Shown here piece after piece: positions 12,153-22,729 of a stretch of DNA of 64,000 nucleotides. The stretch is from Euptelea pleiosperma (taxonomy: Eukaryota; Streptophyta; Magnoliopsida; Ranunculales; Eupteleaceae), in contig CM068540.1 of NCBI GenBank assembly GCA_035048495.1, positions 7,238,829 to 7,302,828 on the forward strand, given 5' to 3'. Both the position numbers and the translations under genes were made by a program. The notes beneath the pieces are model-generated. The model was given only the letters and a program-made list of their open reading frames with translations, was not told the origin of the DNA and searched no databases. How positions within the stretch are numbered: position 1 is the first letter of the stretch; each line of letters begins with the position of its first letter.

Positions 12153-12467
12153 ATAGCTTCTAAAGGGAAAAGAGAAAGAGGAGAATCATCTTCTAGTGAT
12201 CCATATCCTCTCAACTTTTCTATCAATTTGATGGCACGAGCAAGTTTTCTGAAGACCACCATCAAACAAGCAACTGTAGTGGAGCGAGGTATATCGAGCA
12301 GAAAATCATTTCAACATGGGTATCACAACCCTTAGAATTAGTAGGTTGGTCTAAACTTCTTTCAGTATCTGGTGTAGCTTATCCTGAGTTGGACATGATG
12401 TTTTATATTAATTTGAATAATCTTGACCCTGAAGGTCCCTATCTATACACCACAGTTAGGGGAGTTG
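12153..12467 (+). pseudogene. Env-like / plant retrotransposon 3' ORF, 5' part
   Basis: A plus-strand frame beginning at an ATA where ATG would be expected (12153) encodes a Lys/Arg/Ser-rich start and an 'ERG' segment like the N-terminus of the extra ORF found in many Sirevirus-type and Tat retrotransposons. A stop lies near 12333. A second open piece, from about 12340 in another frame, reaches the solo LTR insertion at 12468. The coding sense resumes after the insertion at 17113. The function of this ORF family is not settled; 'envelope-like' is the usual label in Sireviruses. Upstream, 11890-12146 holds TATA-like CTATAAACC near 11999 and a CT-rich leader. Confidence 0.5.
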
Positions 12468-12809
12468 TGTAAAGAATATTTTCATATTCTAGTTTTGGCA
12501 AATATTTCATGTGACATAAAATTTCATGTAACCGTTCCTACGAGCACCAGTGTAGTGTTGAAGATGTTGTGGTACGCATACTTCGGTGACTACGTGAAAA
12601 CTAAAAGACAGATAGTAAGAATCAAACGGTTGACGACAAGAGTAATCTGAGTAACTGCCCATTTGTCGGTTATAGATCGTGTACGCTCGCTTAAGAAGGT
12701 AAGTGACTTAGTGGCCATAGGAATATGTTTAAAATAGATAAAATATAATGGTCAAACCTAGTCAATGAACAGACCCGAGTCTAAGTCAAGATTATTGACT
12801 TTTAGGAAA

Positions 12810-13110
12810 GTCCGATTGATTGAACTTTTAAGGCCAATCGATTAGACAAAGCCCAATCGATTGGAGACCTCTGTGAAATCAATTGGACTCTACGAGATAA
12901 CTTATTTGAAGCCTAATCGATTGGAGACCTCTATGAAATCAATTGGACTCTACGGGATAGAAACTTATACAAGTCTGATCGATTAGACACTTGGTACAAT
13001 CAATTGGATTTACGAAGGAAAAACCCATCCGTACAAGACCAATCGATTGGACCCAGAGTACAATCAATTGGAATTAGCCCAATCGATTGGACCCAAAATA
13101 CAATTGATTG
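12810..13110 (+). promoter_or_regulatory. Array of AATCGATT-type palindromes in LTR U3
   Basis: About a dozen copies of CCAATCGATTGG or one-base variants (AATCAATT, AATTGATT) occur at roughly 25-30 bp spacing, ending about 90 bp upstream of the TATA box at 13196. Arrays of conserved palindromes upstream of the LTR promoter are described for Sireviruses. The positions suggest binding sites for a host or element-encoded factor; that is inference. Confidence 0.6.
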
Positions 13111-13195
13111 GACTTCACGCGGATTGAGTCTTTTTAGATCCGAAATTCTAGTTTCCACTTCCCTTACTTATCAACAGACTTAGGGCAACAAATTC

Positions 13196-13203
13196 TATAA
13201 ATA
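13196..13203 (+). promoter_or_regulatory. LTR TATA box
   Basis: TATAAATA follows AATTC in the same context as TATAAATA at 63697-63704 in the second LTR copy. Conservation between copies supports a real LTR promoter. Confidence 0.65.
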
Positions 13204-13577
13204 TAACCCCTCTTCGGACTTAGAAAATATACATTGGAATATAGAGAAGAAAGTTTTATTCATCAAGTGTGTCCATTCGAAGAGCAAAAATTCTTTAGTC
13301 CTCATTAATATCTTATGAGTTTTCTCTTCTTGATCAAAGTCAAAAGCTTGATCCTTTACTCAGCTTAGGTCTTTCACATAGAAACTTGACCTAGAAGCCT
13401 GAGAGTACCAGTGCGACTGAACACTATTTGAGCAACTTAGGGTTCAGGATGTACTAAGTCCTTCACCTTCAGCAAAGGCTGGAGAGTTGAGAATTAAGAT
13501 CGGAGTGGCTGATCGAAGGTAGGTTTGGGGAGTACCAAATTGAACAAGCGGACAAGGCTTCTTAGCTAGGTGGGCGC

Positions 13578-16500
13578 TGAAATTAGGGTTTTTCCGCGTC
13601 GTTGATTACGGAAACCCTAACTTCAACACATTTATAATTTTTATCCGATTATCCTGTAAAATTGACAGATTTGTATAGGGATTCGTGTCGGATGTCGATC
13701 CGCACTCGGGATTAGTCGGATTAACGCAAATAAGAACATAGAATGACAGATAATATACAAGAGAAAAAGGAGAATGATGGAAGAGATGAGAAGGGCGAGT
13801 CGATTTAAAACACATCCAAATAAGATCCAGAGAATACTAAAATCATCAAAATCAAATTGCATTAATCAAACTGTTGCTTACATGAAATAAATGACAGAAA
13901 TAAATGAAGCGGTAAATCTATTCTAGAAAGCATGTAAGAAAGCATGTAAAAAGAGATTTTAGAGAGAGAGGAAGAACGTAGAGAGAGATTTTTTACACCT
14001 CGGTCGTTTACCGGCCGACAAGGTAGAGGTGAGAGAAAAACTCACCCTCTTGCATTCACCGAATGGAGTCAGTGGTGCAAAATGGCGATCAGCCTGGGGA
14101 TTCTAGATAGAGAAATTCACTTACCCTAGAGAGAGAACATGTTTTTAGAGAGAGAAACTAAAGATTTTCAAACCGTAGAGAGATAGAAGGATTTGTAGAG
14201 AGAGAAAATGAGTAGAGAAAGAAAGGGGAAGGTAGAGAGAGGAAGAGGGAGAAAGTACCTTTTGAGACTTACTGGAGATCGGATCAGTCGGCCAAATGAG
14301 AGCATGCCGTGAGAAGGACTCCGGCCAATAATGAGGGTGCTGGCCATGGTTGTGGAGAAAGTGCATGGAAGATGACTAGTAGAGGAGGAGACTTGAAGGG
14401 TGTTGGGTTGTAGACCTGAGAGGAGAAGGAGCATTCCGGTACTTTATGGACGTCTTATAGAGGTTAGAGAGGAGCTTCAGGGAGAAGCTTGGAGGTGGAG
14501 ATGCTGGATCTCCAAGAGAGGAGGTTCCATGCCTGGTACATGAAGAGGTTGTCGGTGGTGCATGTGCACTGTGGGATGGTGAAGAGATGGAGGAGACAGA
14601 TCTGAACTTTTGGAGGAGCACTTGCTAGTGATTTTAGGCCGAAGATGAAGGGAGCATGCAGATCTGACCAAGGAAGGTGTGATGCAAACTGCCAAGGAGG
14701 GGGGAGCGAGTGGATGGATGATATCTCACCCGGAGAGAGTGAATGAGATGGCTCCGTGAGGAGGGTGCTGGTTCGGGATGTGGTACACATGCACGGGAAG
14801 CAAGGAGGGAATGGAACTAGGAGCAAAGAGAAGAAGATCCACGGTGGAAGATGAGAAATCAAGGGAGGTTGGTTGTTGGCCTGCTGGTGCATGGGGAGCA
14901 CGCTTGATATGTTATCCATGGCGGTGAGAAGAAGAAAAACTGTGGGCAACAGGTCCAGCAAGGATAGAAGGCGGTGTTGTGGACGGTGATGAGTAGGATG
15001 GATCACCGTCCAAGGGATCAAGGAGGTGCTAGTTCCATTGAGATCCCCGGAACTCCGATACTAATCTGCAACTCCGATTAGTATAGGAGCAGGTCGGTGG
15101 AGAAGACTTGCAGGCCGATGAGAAGAAGATGTTTGCAGGTTTTGATGGTGAGATGCTGGCCGGAGGGAAGAGGGTGTGCACATTAGCAACGTGGGTGCTT
15201 TTGTGGAGGAGAATGGAGCAAGACGAAGCGCTGGTTGTGGCTTGTACGCCCGGAGTTGCAGACGTGGTGGTGATGCATATGAAGGAGATGGTCTGCAACT
15301 CATACGGTGGAGGAAATGGGCAGCACGGACTGCAAGCTTGCATGCCGTTAGTTGTAGGCCGGTGATGCAGAGGTTGAACCAGTCCGTCAATGGAAATCTG
15401 AGTTACAGGGAGCATATCAACTATTGCTGGAGAGATGGCTGGTGCATTGCACAGCACGCACAAGAGAAGAGGAGAGGTGTTGTAGGCGTTGCGTGAGCCG
15501 AGAAGTTGAAGACGTTGCTGGCCGGAGTTGCAGGCTGCAACTCCGGTGATAAAACTAAAGAAGATGAGAAGGAAGAAGAGGAGAAGAAGGAGGGGAAAGA
15601 AGGAGAAAACGTGGGGGGCAAGTTTTGGGGGAAGGAGAGAGGAGAGGGATTAGGAGATTAGGGTTTCGAACCCTCTCTTCTCCCCTTTTAAAGCTTCCTT
15701 ATTTCCTTTAATGGAAATAGGGGATTTTTGAAAATAAAAAAAATAAGAAAAAATATATTTTTTTTTAAGTAAAACCCTACTTTTCTTTGGGGAATTTCCC
15801 CATTTAGTGGACCCCCCTTTTTTTTAAAATTTAATTTAAATTATTTTGAAATTCACGGGGTCCACTAAATGGTCGGACAACAGGTCGATGATGACGGGCC
15901 CGGCTACTGGCCCACATGGATTGATGATGTCCATTGTCTCACGAGATGATGTGACAGACAGTCTGATGGCGACCGGATGGATGATGACTTGATTGGGACC
16001 CAGATTGGTAGATCGACGGATCTAGAGAGATCCAACGGTCCGATTGAAGATCCAATGGTCAGAAAGCTAAGGGAGATGAGACAAAGCCAATGGGCAGGAG
16101 TTCTAGGGTTAGGTCAGTAGATTCGAGGACTGAGAGATGAAGAGAGAGAGAATAAGGAGAGATGAGAGAGAAAATATCAGAAAATGGAGATAAAAGTATT
16201 GGTAGAGGGTCTGGAACCCTGGTCTTCACTATGACCGTCCTCATGCATCTCCAGTAGAGTAGACTATCATTCCTTGCTGACTCATGTGGCTTTAAACGCT
16301 TTGGTCTGTCTCTTGGTCATTGGCTCTCCTACTCTCTTCGTTCTTTGGGCTGACTTTTTGGTCCTCTTATTCAGCCCATATTTGGCCCATATCTTCTAGT
16401 TATAGCATGTGGGCTCTTTAAGCTTCGAGAATTATCCCATCGGGGTTTCCTGCGATAGAAGAAGCGCGTAATGAGACTTTATCAGAAAGACTTAATGTCT

Positions 16501-16665
16501 AGACTTCTAGAAATGCGTTTAATGCTTGCAAATATACCATTTCGTCCAGAAAAGTGTGTTCTACGCAACAGAAGAGACTATTACGTAGAAAAGTAGATAA
16601 CGTAGGAGAATGCAATAACGCTAAAAGGACAATTGCTTAAAATAAGCACTTTAGAGCGAATATCA
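13578..16665 (-). mobile_element. Solo LTR (family B), 3.1 kb, nested in the family C LTR
   Basis: The plus strand reads TGAAATTAGGG...GCGAATATCA, flanked by a perfect GGCGC duplication at 13573-13577 and 16666-16670. In its own (minus) orientation it starts TGATATTCGCTC and ends CCCTAATTTCA. A second copy of the same family with matching ends lies at 55048-57058. The two ends are conserved between copies, while the middle is purine-rich here (13960-15660, many GAGAGG and GGAGATGG) and differs strongly in length. Minus-strand Pro/Ser-rich open frames in the middle (for example 14464-15021) are not convincing genes. No PBS or pol is seen, hence solo LTR. Confidence 0.8.
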
Positions 16666-17112
16666 GGCGCGCATGGATTCGTAGCGTTGATTTAGAGGAC
16701 ATGGACGTATCGGCTGTAGGACTCGGCTAAGGTTAGAAGCTGCATTTACAATGGTGCTGCATAGGTAACTTTTGTTTAGTTTAACTTTTCAGTTAATGAT
16801 ACTTTCTATCTGGACGTGGTCCCATGGTTTTCCTTGGTTTCCATGTAAAAACTTTGTCTTGTGGATGTTTGATTATTGTTCTGCTAATTGTATTGATTAG
16901 ATCAAATAAAGAAAAGATAATATACCACAGAGGTATATTTGATTTGAGTTGGTTGTGATAATCCTTTTATCAATCAACTAAGGCATGTGAGTTTATCACC
17001 TTACTTTGACCAGTAAACTTGTGATAGCTTGGATTAGTTTTTGAATATCTAATCACCCCCCCTTCTAGGTATTCTTACGTAAAAGAGAACGAACTGGTTA
17101 TTTTTCAAGTTG

Positions 17113-17930
17113 ACATCAAGTTCAATCTTCATTTGATCTCTAAATTGCTTGGTTTACCTCATATTCCCAATGGAGGCGATTTTCCTCCTCATTTGCCTCT
17201 TACCAAAAAGAATACTATTTCTAAAGCTATCTGTGGAAAAGCTCTTTCATAGGCTTTTGATATTCTCACTAGTGAACTTTTTACTATGTATCATCTTTTA
17301 GGCATTATTTTGTCTTACAATCTTGTCCCGAAGGCGGGAGATCGCAATGAGGTTGGAACATTCAGTACGTCATATACTGCCTAGCTAAAGGCATGGCCCT
17401 TCTAATATTTTTCATCTGATCAGATGTTGAAAATTAGAAACGTTCATTGCCATTTAGTATCCTAGTTTCCAAAATTTTGAAACATATTAAGATCCCTATT
17501 TTTGACTCTGATGAAGTCCTTCACCAAATCACTATCATTGGTCAAGCCACTTACAACAACATGCATGTAGGTGAGTCCTCTCACCCTGCCATGACTTCAG
17601 GCTCACGTCAATTTTTTGTTTTTGCTTCGATTGAAGCACTTTCATTCAAGATGGACAGTCTCTGTCAATCCTTGGATATGATCTCTTGCTGTGAACATTG
17701 GATGACTAAATTCTTTCATTATTAGTACCCTGCGTTTCTAGAGTCACCGTCAGAGGAGACTCCAGCACCAGCAGCTAGGAGGCTGAAGAGGACAACGACG
17801 ACGAAGATAAAGATGATGATGAAGAAGAAGAAGAAGTCAGAGGACGTGATGATGATGATGATGAAGACAAGGACAATGAGGATGAGGATGATGATGATTC
17901 ATATGATGAGGATGAGGAATAGAGATGATA
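17113..17930 (+). pseudogene. Env-like / plant retrotransposon 3' ORF, 3' part
   Basis: Continuing the ORF interrupted at 12467, this stretch encodes the 'LLGLP' start, a 'NLVPKAGDR' block and an 'LPFSILVSKIL'-like block (17447 onward), in the order seen in the extra 3' ORFs of Sirevirus-type elements. It ends in a long Asp/Glu-rich tail at about 17790-17924 with a TAG stop. Several in-frame stops and shifts lie between 17250 and 17460, so no product is expected. It lies directly before the polypurine tract and 3' LTR, as in Sireviruses. Confidence 0.55.
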
Positions 17931-18589
17931 ACTCTGTTGACATTTGATGTTTGTATTTCATTGGTTATTTTGGCTGTGTTATTTGATACTTTGGTCTGTA
18001 CTTGATACTATGGTTGGATATATTTTGGGTATGTTTGGATTTGATGGTCGGTACTTTAATCATTTTTATTTTCAATGATGATGCATCATCTCTTTTTAAG
18101 ATATTATCTTGCTCATATCATATTTTATCTTGCTATTTGATCAATATTTGGAATTTCAATTGGTTATTTGCCATTTGTCAATTTATGACAAAAATGGGGA
18201 GAACCAATTATAGAGCAGATGATGGTTAACATGTCTAATAAGCTTTGATGGATTTCTTTTTGATTGAAAATATTATAATCTTGTTATCATGATGGTTATT
18301 TGGTTATTTTTCTCTAAGTATTATTGGGCTAATGTACTAAGGGGAAGTAATTCTCAAGATTATCTCTTTGGCAAAGAAATCATCTTATAGCAACAAGTTG
18401 CGCTGAAGATCATGGTTGCTAAAGCTATGAATTGTGAACGATGCCTTTTGAAGCCTCCGCGCCCATTGAATCTGAAGATTTATTTTATTGGGTGGGTTTG
18501 TAATTAGGGGGAGTTGTGTATAAGTTTTGTATTTAATTGATGGGTAATAATGTGATATAATTGGGTGTAATTTTTATCTTGGCATTGAC
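17931..18589 (+). other. 3' untranslated part of a Sirevirus-like element
   Basis: Non-coding T-rich sequence between the env-like ORF and the polypurine tract. It has GGGGAGAA and GGGGGAGTT purine runs (near 18194 and 18506) that could be secondary polypurine tracts. Confidence 0.4.
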
Positions 18590-18600
18590 AAAGGGGGAGA
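18590..18600 (+). promoter_or_regulatory. Polypurine tract
   Basis: AAAGGGGGAGA sits 12 bases before the LTR start. TTGACAAAGGGGGAG is the classic plant copia polypurine context that primes plus-strand DNA synthesis. Confidence 0.8.
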
Positions 18601-18611
18601 TTAAAAGTCTT

Positions 18612-20060
18612 TGTTGTCAATCCCAGGAATACTTAGTTGTTAGTGTATGATCACGTACATATGTAGTCTTCTGAAGAACCAAAGCATCAACAAACAAATG
18701 TGGACTTCACCAACAATTCATAGAAGATCAAAGTTAAAAAAGATCAACATTGAACGTGGCTTAGTGAAAGATTAAGCCACATCAACATGAATATTTGGGA
18801 CTCAACTCAACAAACGTTCTCATTCAGTGGACGTTATACAACAGAATCACGTGTGTACTTATTTTGCGTGAACATTAAGGGGTTGACCGCATGATTCATG
18901 CAGTTGACAGGAACCCTGGATGATTTGGACTTAAGCCTTTTGTAGTCGATATAGACTGTCTAGCCGACCAACCAAAAGGTGCGGTCGATTGCCCAATTCT
19001 GACCTTGAGTGGTCGACCGGCCAAAAGGTGTGGTCGATTGTCCCCTTTTTTCTTGCTTTGTAACCTTTAACTCTAGCTAGGACCGATCGGCCACTTGAGT
19101 GCCCGACTGCCCCTCGGATAGAACTCTATCTCTGAGCGGTCAGCCGGCCAAATATGACCCCCAAGAAAAGCAGATCTTGGCTTTACTTTACAGTCTCACA
19201 ATTTTTGGCTTGTTGGGGCAATCCAAATGGGCATTTTAAGTTTGTTTCTCTTATGTGAGAGTTGCTTATATAAAGGGAGATAACCTTTGCACAAACAACC
19301 AAGCAACAACTGCTTTTTTGCCATTCATTCATTGATATCTTTTGAGTTGAAGAGATTTGGATATTTTGAAAGTTTTACCTGAGCAATCCAAGTTGCATCA
19401 TTCTATGAAGGCTATATCTGTTTGATATGTTACACTATATTCTTTACACTGCCTCCTCTTCTACCTAGTTGAGGATCATCATTGTGAGACTTGTATTTGT
19501 GGTGAAACTTCTTCAAAGATTCAACCATTTGCTCAAATTCATCTGAAGGTAAGTATCTCTATGAAAAAATCATAAGTTGAATTATTACTATAAAAAACTT
19601 GAATTCTTGTTTGGTTGATGAGTGTTTACTCATTGGTATTGAATTGTGGATTGTAGATCTTTGATATATGAAAAGATTTTTCTATAACTCTACTAGCCTA
19701 GTTGACTCTCTAGGTGTGCGAGAAGCGATTCTCGTGAGTTTAAACTGAGTGGATACTTATTTGTGTTTATTTTTTTCAATTTGATATATTGTAATGCATG
19801 ATTGAAAGAATAATATATTGCTTGTATTTAGTGTTGCAGAGTGGATGTAGGTGTGAGTTCATAGAACTACTATAAATCCATATCTTGTACGATTGTGATC
19901 TTTGTGTACTTGTCTCATATATTTCTCAGTATCTGTGGATAATGATTTCAATAATATTAAATATTTGATCTATTTTCGCCTTTCATAATATTGATTTTTA
20001 AATCTACATAGTAATCCGTAGAAATTTTTTTTATTGTCCTATTCACCTCCCTGTAGAACA
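18612..20060 (+). mobile_element. 3' LTR of a Sirevirus-like Ty1/copia element
   Basis: It begins TGTTGTCAATCCC just after the polypurine tract. TATATAAA at 19267-19274 is a good LTR TATA box, and CTATTCACCTCCCTGTAG near 20040 matches the C-rich ending of Sirevirus LTRs; the end is placed at ...GAACA (20060). The U3 carries GGTCGACCGG/CGGTCGATTG palindromic motifs at 18940-19150. The matching 5' LTR is not in the window. Confidence 0.65.
18940..19150 (+). promoter_or_regulatory. Repeated GGTCGACCGG-type motifs in LTR U3
   Basis: GTCGATATAGAC, GGTCGATTG, GGTCGACCGGCC, GGTCGATTG, GACCGATCGGCC and CAGCCGGCC occur within 210 bp, interleaved with AAAAGGTG(C/T)GGTCG, about 120 bp upstream of the TATA box. 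This parallels the AATCGATT array of the family C LTR. Confidence 0.45.
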
Positions 20061-20436
20061 TATTATAGTAAATTATAAGAGAATTTTAGGAGCCGGAGCG
20101 AGTTGTGGGTTTCATGGTTGATATTTATTTGATATAAAGGGAAATAAGAAAAGGAGAAGTTACTGATATGGGGTTGATTGATGAAGATAGATAAGTAGAT
20201 AAGAGAAAGAATAAGAATAGAGAAGAAGTAGGGTGTGGGATAGCTAAAGGCTGCATTAGCTTCTTTCTTTCTTTCTAACAAGGACCTACTGTGAGCTCAG
20301 CATGGTACTTAGCATGATCAGTCATCCTGTCTACTATGCGTGCACTAACGTGCGATGCAGTTCTCCCCCCCTCCCCTATCTCTGTGTTTGTGTCCTTTGT
20401 TGGGAGAAACAACACATCAATGAGCAATACAAAGAA

Positions 20437-20438
<2 letters not shown>

Positions 20439-20479
<41 letters not shown>
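20439..20479. repeat. (AG)n microsatellite
   Basis: About 20 AG units on the plus strand. Nothing else is recognised in 20061-20438. Confidence 0.95.
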
Positions 20480-20482
<3 letters not shown>

Positions 20483-20511
20483 CTTCACACATTCTCTGGT
20501 TGTCAAGATTA

Positions 20512-20648
20512 TGATATTAATCAATTAGGATGATATTTGATTTGATTTGATTAGGATTTCTTTCCTTTATCTTGTAATGTTCTATATATAAGAGTTTTGA
20601 GTAGGTTACGTAATCATCCAAGTTTATCAATAAACTCATTTCCTATCA
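20512..20648 (+). mobile_element. Short LTR (TRIM-like) followed by a primer-binding-like site
   Basis: TGATATTAATC...CCTATCA (137 bp) contains TATATATAAGAG near 20583 and AATAAA near 20630. TGGTAT...ATCAG follows directly at 20649, resembling a degraded initiator-tRNA-Met primer site (TGGTATCAGAGC). The size fits a TRIM or short copia LTR; the second LTR was not found. Confidence 0.45.
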
Positions 20649-20784
20649 TGGTATATATCAGTGTGTTGTTTGGTTGCGTGGCAGCAGTTGTGAGAGATAA
20701 GTCACATCATTATTTGTGTATCTCATCACACATTCTCTAATACCCTCATCTTTAAATCTTCTTTCGTTGTTTTAAAACAATAAG

Positions 20785-21268
20785 AGGTTATGCTCTGTTT
20801 TGCAACCGGATCAAGAAGAAGAATGGGCTGTTTGTGGTGGAGAGCCGAGAGTTTTTAATTTATAGTTCTTTTTTTTGTCTTTTAGTGAAAAATGGAAAGT
20901 ATGGATACATATTTAGAAAGTAGGAATTAGTCAGAAATGCAGATAATTAGAAGGGTAAATGTGTCTTTATAGCTTTTCATAAGGATATAATAGTCATCAA
21001 TCAGAAGTTTTTCCCACCTGGTTGTGTTCTGTTTTTGCAACCAATTGAAGAAGAAGAATGCGCTGTTTGTGGTGGAGAGCCAAGAGTTTTTAATTTAATT
21101 ATAGTTATTTTCGTCTTTTAGTAAAACCGGGAAGTTGGAATATATGTTTAGAAAGTAGAAAGAATACATATTTAGAAAGTAGGAATTAGTTGAAAATTCG
21201 AAAATTTAGAAAGGTATATGTGTCTTTATTGTGTTTAATAAAAGTATAATAATTAATCAAAAGTTTTT
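20785..21268. repeat. Two-copy tandem duplication, about 235 bp
   Basis: The stretch from TCTGTTTTGCAACCGGAT (about 20797) recurs about 235 bp later (TCTGTTTTTGCAACCAATT, about 21031), including TGTTTGTGGTGGAGAGCC, GAGTTTTTAATTT and AAGTTTTTCC. The copies are clearly diverged, so the duplication is old. No coding sense was found. Confidence 0.7.
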
Positions 21269-21342
21269 CCATGTACGTCCAGTACATGTACAAGTACTAT
21301 AGATAAACTCTCCTCTTTTCCAGCACGTTTTAATACATGGAA

Positions 21343-21650
21343 ATCTTGATGCAGTCGACGAGTGGCCCACGAAGCGCATTTTTTTGGGCCCACTGACCGC
21401 ATGGATGTACAAATACAAAAATCATCCTGATTAGTGATATCTCTAGCCATTAGATATAGCACTTTTTAATGAGTGATTCTAGCTGTCAGATATACGCAAT
21501 TTTTTGGGGTACTAAATTCCATGGCTAGAAATCATCAATCAAGCTGATTATGGGCGTGAAAACCTACCAAGGAGTGTGATAAACATCCATGCGGTCAGTG
21601 GGCCCAAAAAAATGCGTCATGAAGGTCCAAGCATAAACTGCATCGAGATG
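21343..21650. mobile_element. Hairpin MITE with GGGCCCACTGACC core
   Basis: The arms are inverted repeats. GATGCAGTC...GCGCATTTTTTTGGGCCCACTGACCGCATGGATGT on the left pairs with ACATCCATGCGGTCAGTGGGCCCAAAAAAATGCGT...ACTGCATCGAG on the right. It belongs to the family also seen at 21960, 22255, 31430, 33895, 39815, 40229, 40523, 42960 and 59150. Superfamily not determined; no clear target duplication. Confidence 0.7.
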
Positions 21651-21959
21651 TCATGCATCAAAATATTTCCTATCTATTCCAGTTGAAAGACAAACTCATT
21701 TCGAAGCTTTACATAAGATCCAAAACAGGCGACGGAAATGTCAAGACCTACCTGGATTCTTGTAACCATCATTCCCTATCGACATCTACGCGTTTAACTT
21801 CCACGTCATACCACGCGGCATCTTCGTGGTGGACGATTCTCCATATCTCTATTACTGACCGTAAAAAATAAATGATCAGATCAGGTCCACTTTCTTACAC
21901 CAAAAAAAAAATATGGCGTTAATATAAGGAATGTTTCTTTGAATCGAACCATCCACATT

Positions 21960-22182
21960 TCGATTCAGTCGATCTAGCGACCCTACGTAGCCTTATGTAG
22001 CGGATGCTCTTGGACCCACTGACCACATGTGTGTTTAGCCCACCCCTTGATGGATATACACACCAAAAATCACCCTGATTCGTTACCTCTAGCCATTAGA
22101 TTTCAGCAACACCCACTGTGGTCAGTGGGCCCAACAACATGCGCTACATAAGGCTACGTATTAAGGGTCAGTGATCGAATTT
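21960..22182. mobile_element. Hairpin MITE, short member of the same family
   Basis: CCCTACGTAGCCTTATGTAGCG...GGACCCACTGACCACATG pairs with GTGGTCAGTGGGCCCAACAACATGCGCTACATAAGGCTACGTA. The loop is shorter than in other members, suggesting an internal deletion. Confidence 0.65.
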
Positions 22183-22254
22183 ATCAATTCAAAATGTCAA
22201 GGTTTTGGGTCCATTAGAAGATTTGTTAGGTAACACAGTTAGCGCCATCGGATG

Positions 22255-22657
22255 GGAAAAATTTAGATGAGGGCTTTGGATGCAGTCGATGCAGAGGGGT
22301 CTTGTGACCCTACATGCTCATTTTTTGGGGCCCACTAACCGCATGGATGTGTACCACACACCTTGGTGTATATGCATACTAAAAATCAGCTTTGGTTGAT
22401 ATTTTTTAGCCTTTGGATTAAGTGTCCAAAAGATACGCAAAAAACTGCTTGAATCCAACGGTTAGAATCAATACTACAAAAGTGCTAAAATCTATTGCTA
22501 GATAAAATCAATGTGACTAATGTTTGGTATACATATCCACCAAGGGGTGGGGTACACATCCATGCGGTAGTGGGCCCCAAAAAATTAGCCATTTAGGTCC
22601 ACGAGACCCCTTTGCATGGACTACATCCAAAGTCGCGGCATCTAAATTTTTTCCCGT
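22255..22657. mobile_element. Hairpin MITE with GGGAAAAATTTAGATG ends
   Basis: Ends GGGAAAAATTTAGATG and CATCTAAATTTTTTCCC enclose arms with GATGCAGAGGGGTC and the GGGCCCACTAACCGCATGGATG core. The element at 40523-40902 has the same ends and the same arms. Flanks (CATCGGATG, GTCGGATG) are similar but give no clean duplication. Confidence 0.7.
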
Positions 22658-22729
22658 CGGATGATCCTAACTACTAGTTAGACGCTCAAAATCATCTGTC
22701 AAAGAGATTTCTTACATGTTGATAAGAAT

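Larger units (their letters stand above)
12468..17107 (+). mobile_element. Solo LTR (family C, AATCGATT-array type), 1.5 kb plus nested insert
   Basis: It starts TGTAAAGAATATTTT at 12468 and ends TTATTTTTCA at 17107, flanked by AGTTG at 12463-12467 and 17108-17112. Excluding the nested solo LTR and its extra duplication (13578-16670) the LTR is 1547 bp. It contains an array of AATCGATT palindromes, a TATA box and, near its end, CACCCCCCCTTCTAGGT, a motif type common at the 3' ends of Sirevirus LTRs. No PBS or internal coding adjoins it. It sits inside the env-like ORF, whose frame resumes exactly at the duplication. A second copy begins near 62945, and a short inverted piece of its end lies near 27345-27440. 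Confidence 0.85.

Noticed and set aside
14464..15021. 185-codon minus-strand Pro/Ser/Leu-rich open frame, and plus-strand frames at 15108-15496, as genes
   Set aside because: They lie in the purine-skewed middle of a solo LTR, where stop codons are rare on one strand because of composition. No motif is recognisable, and overlapping frames are equally open.
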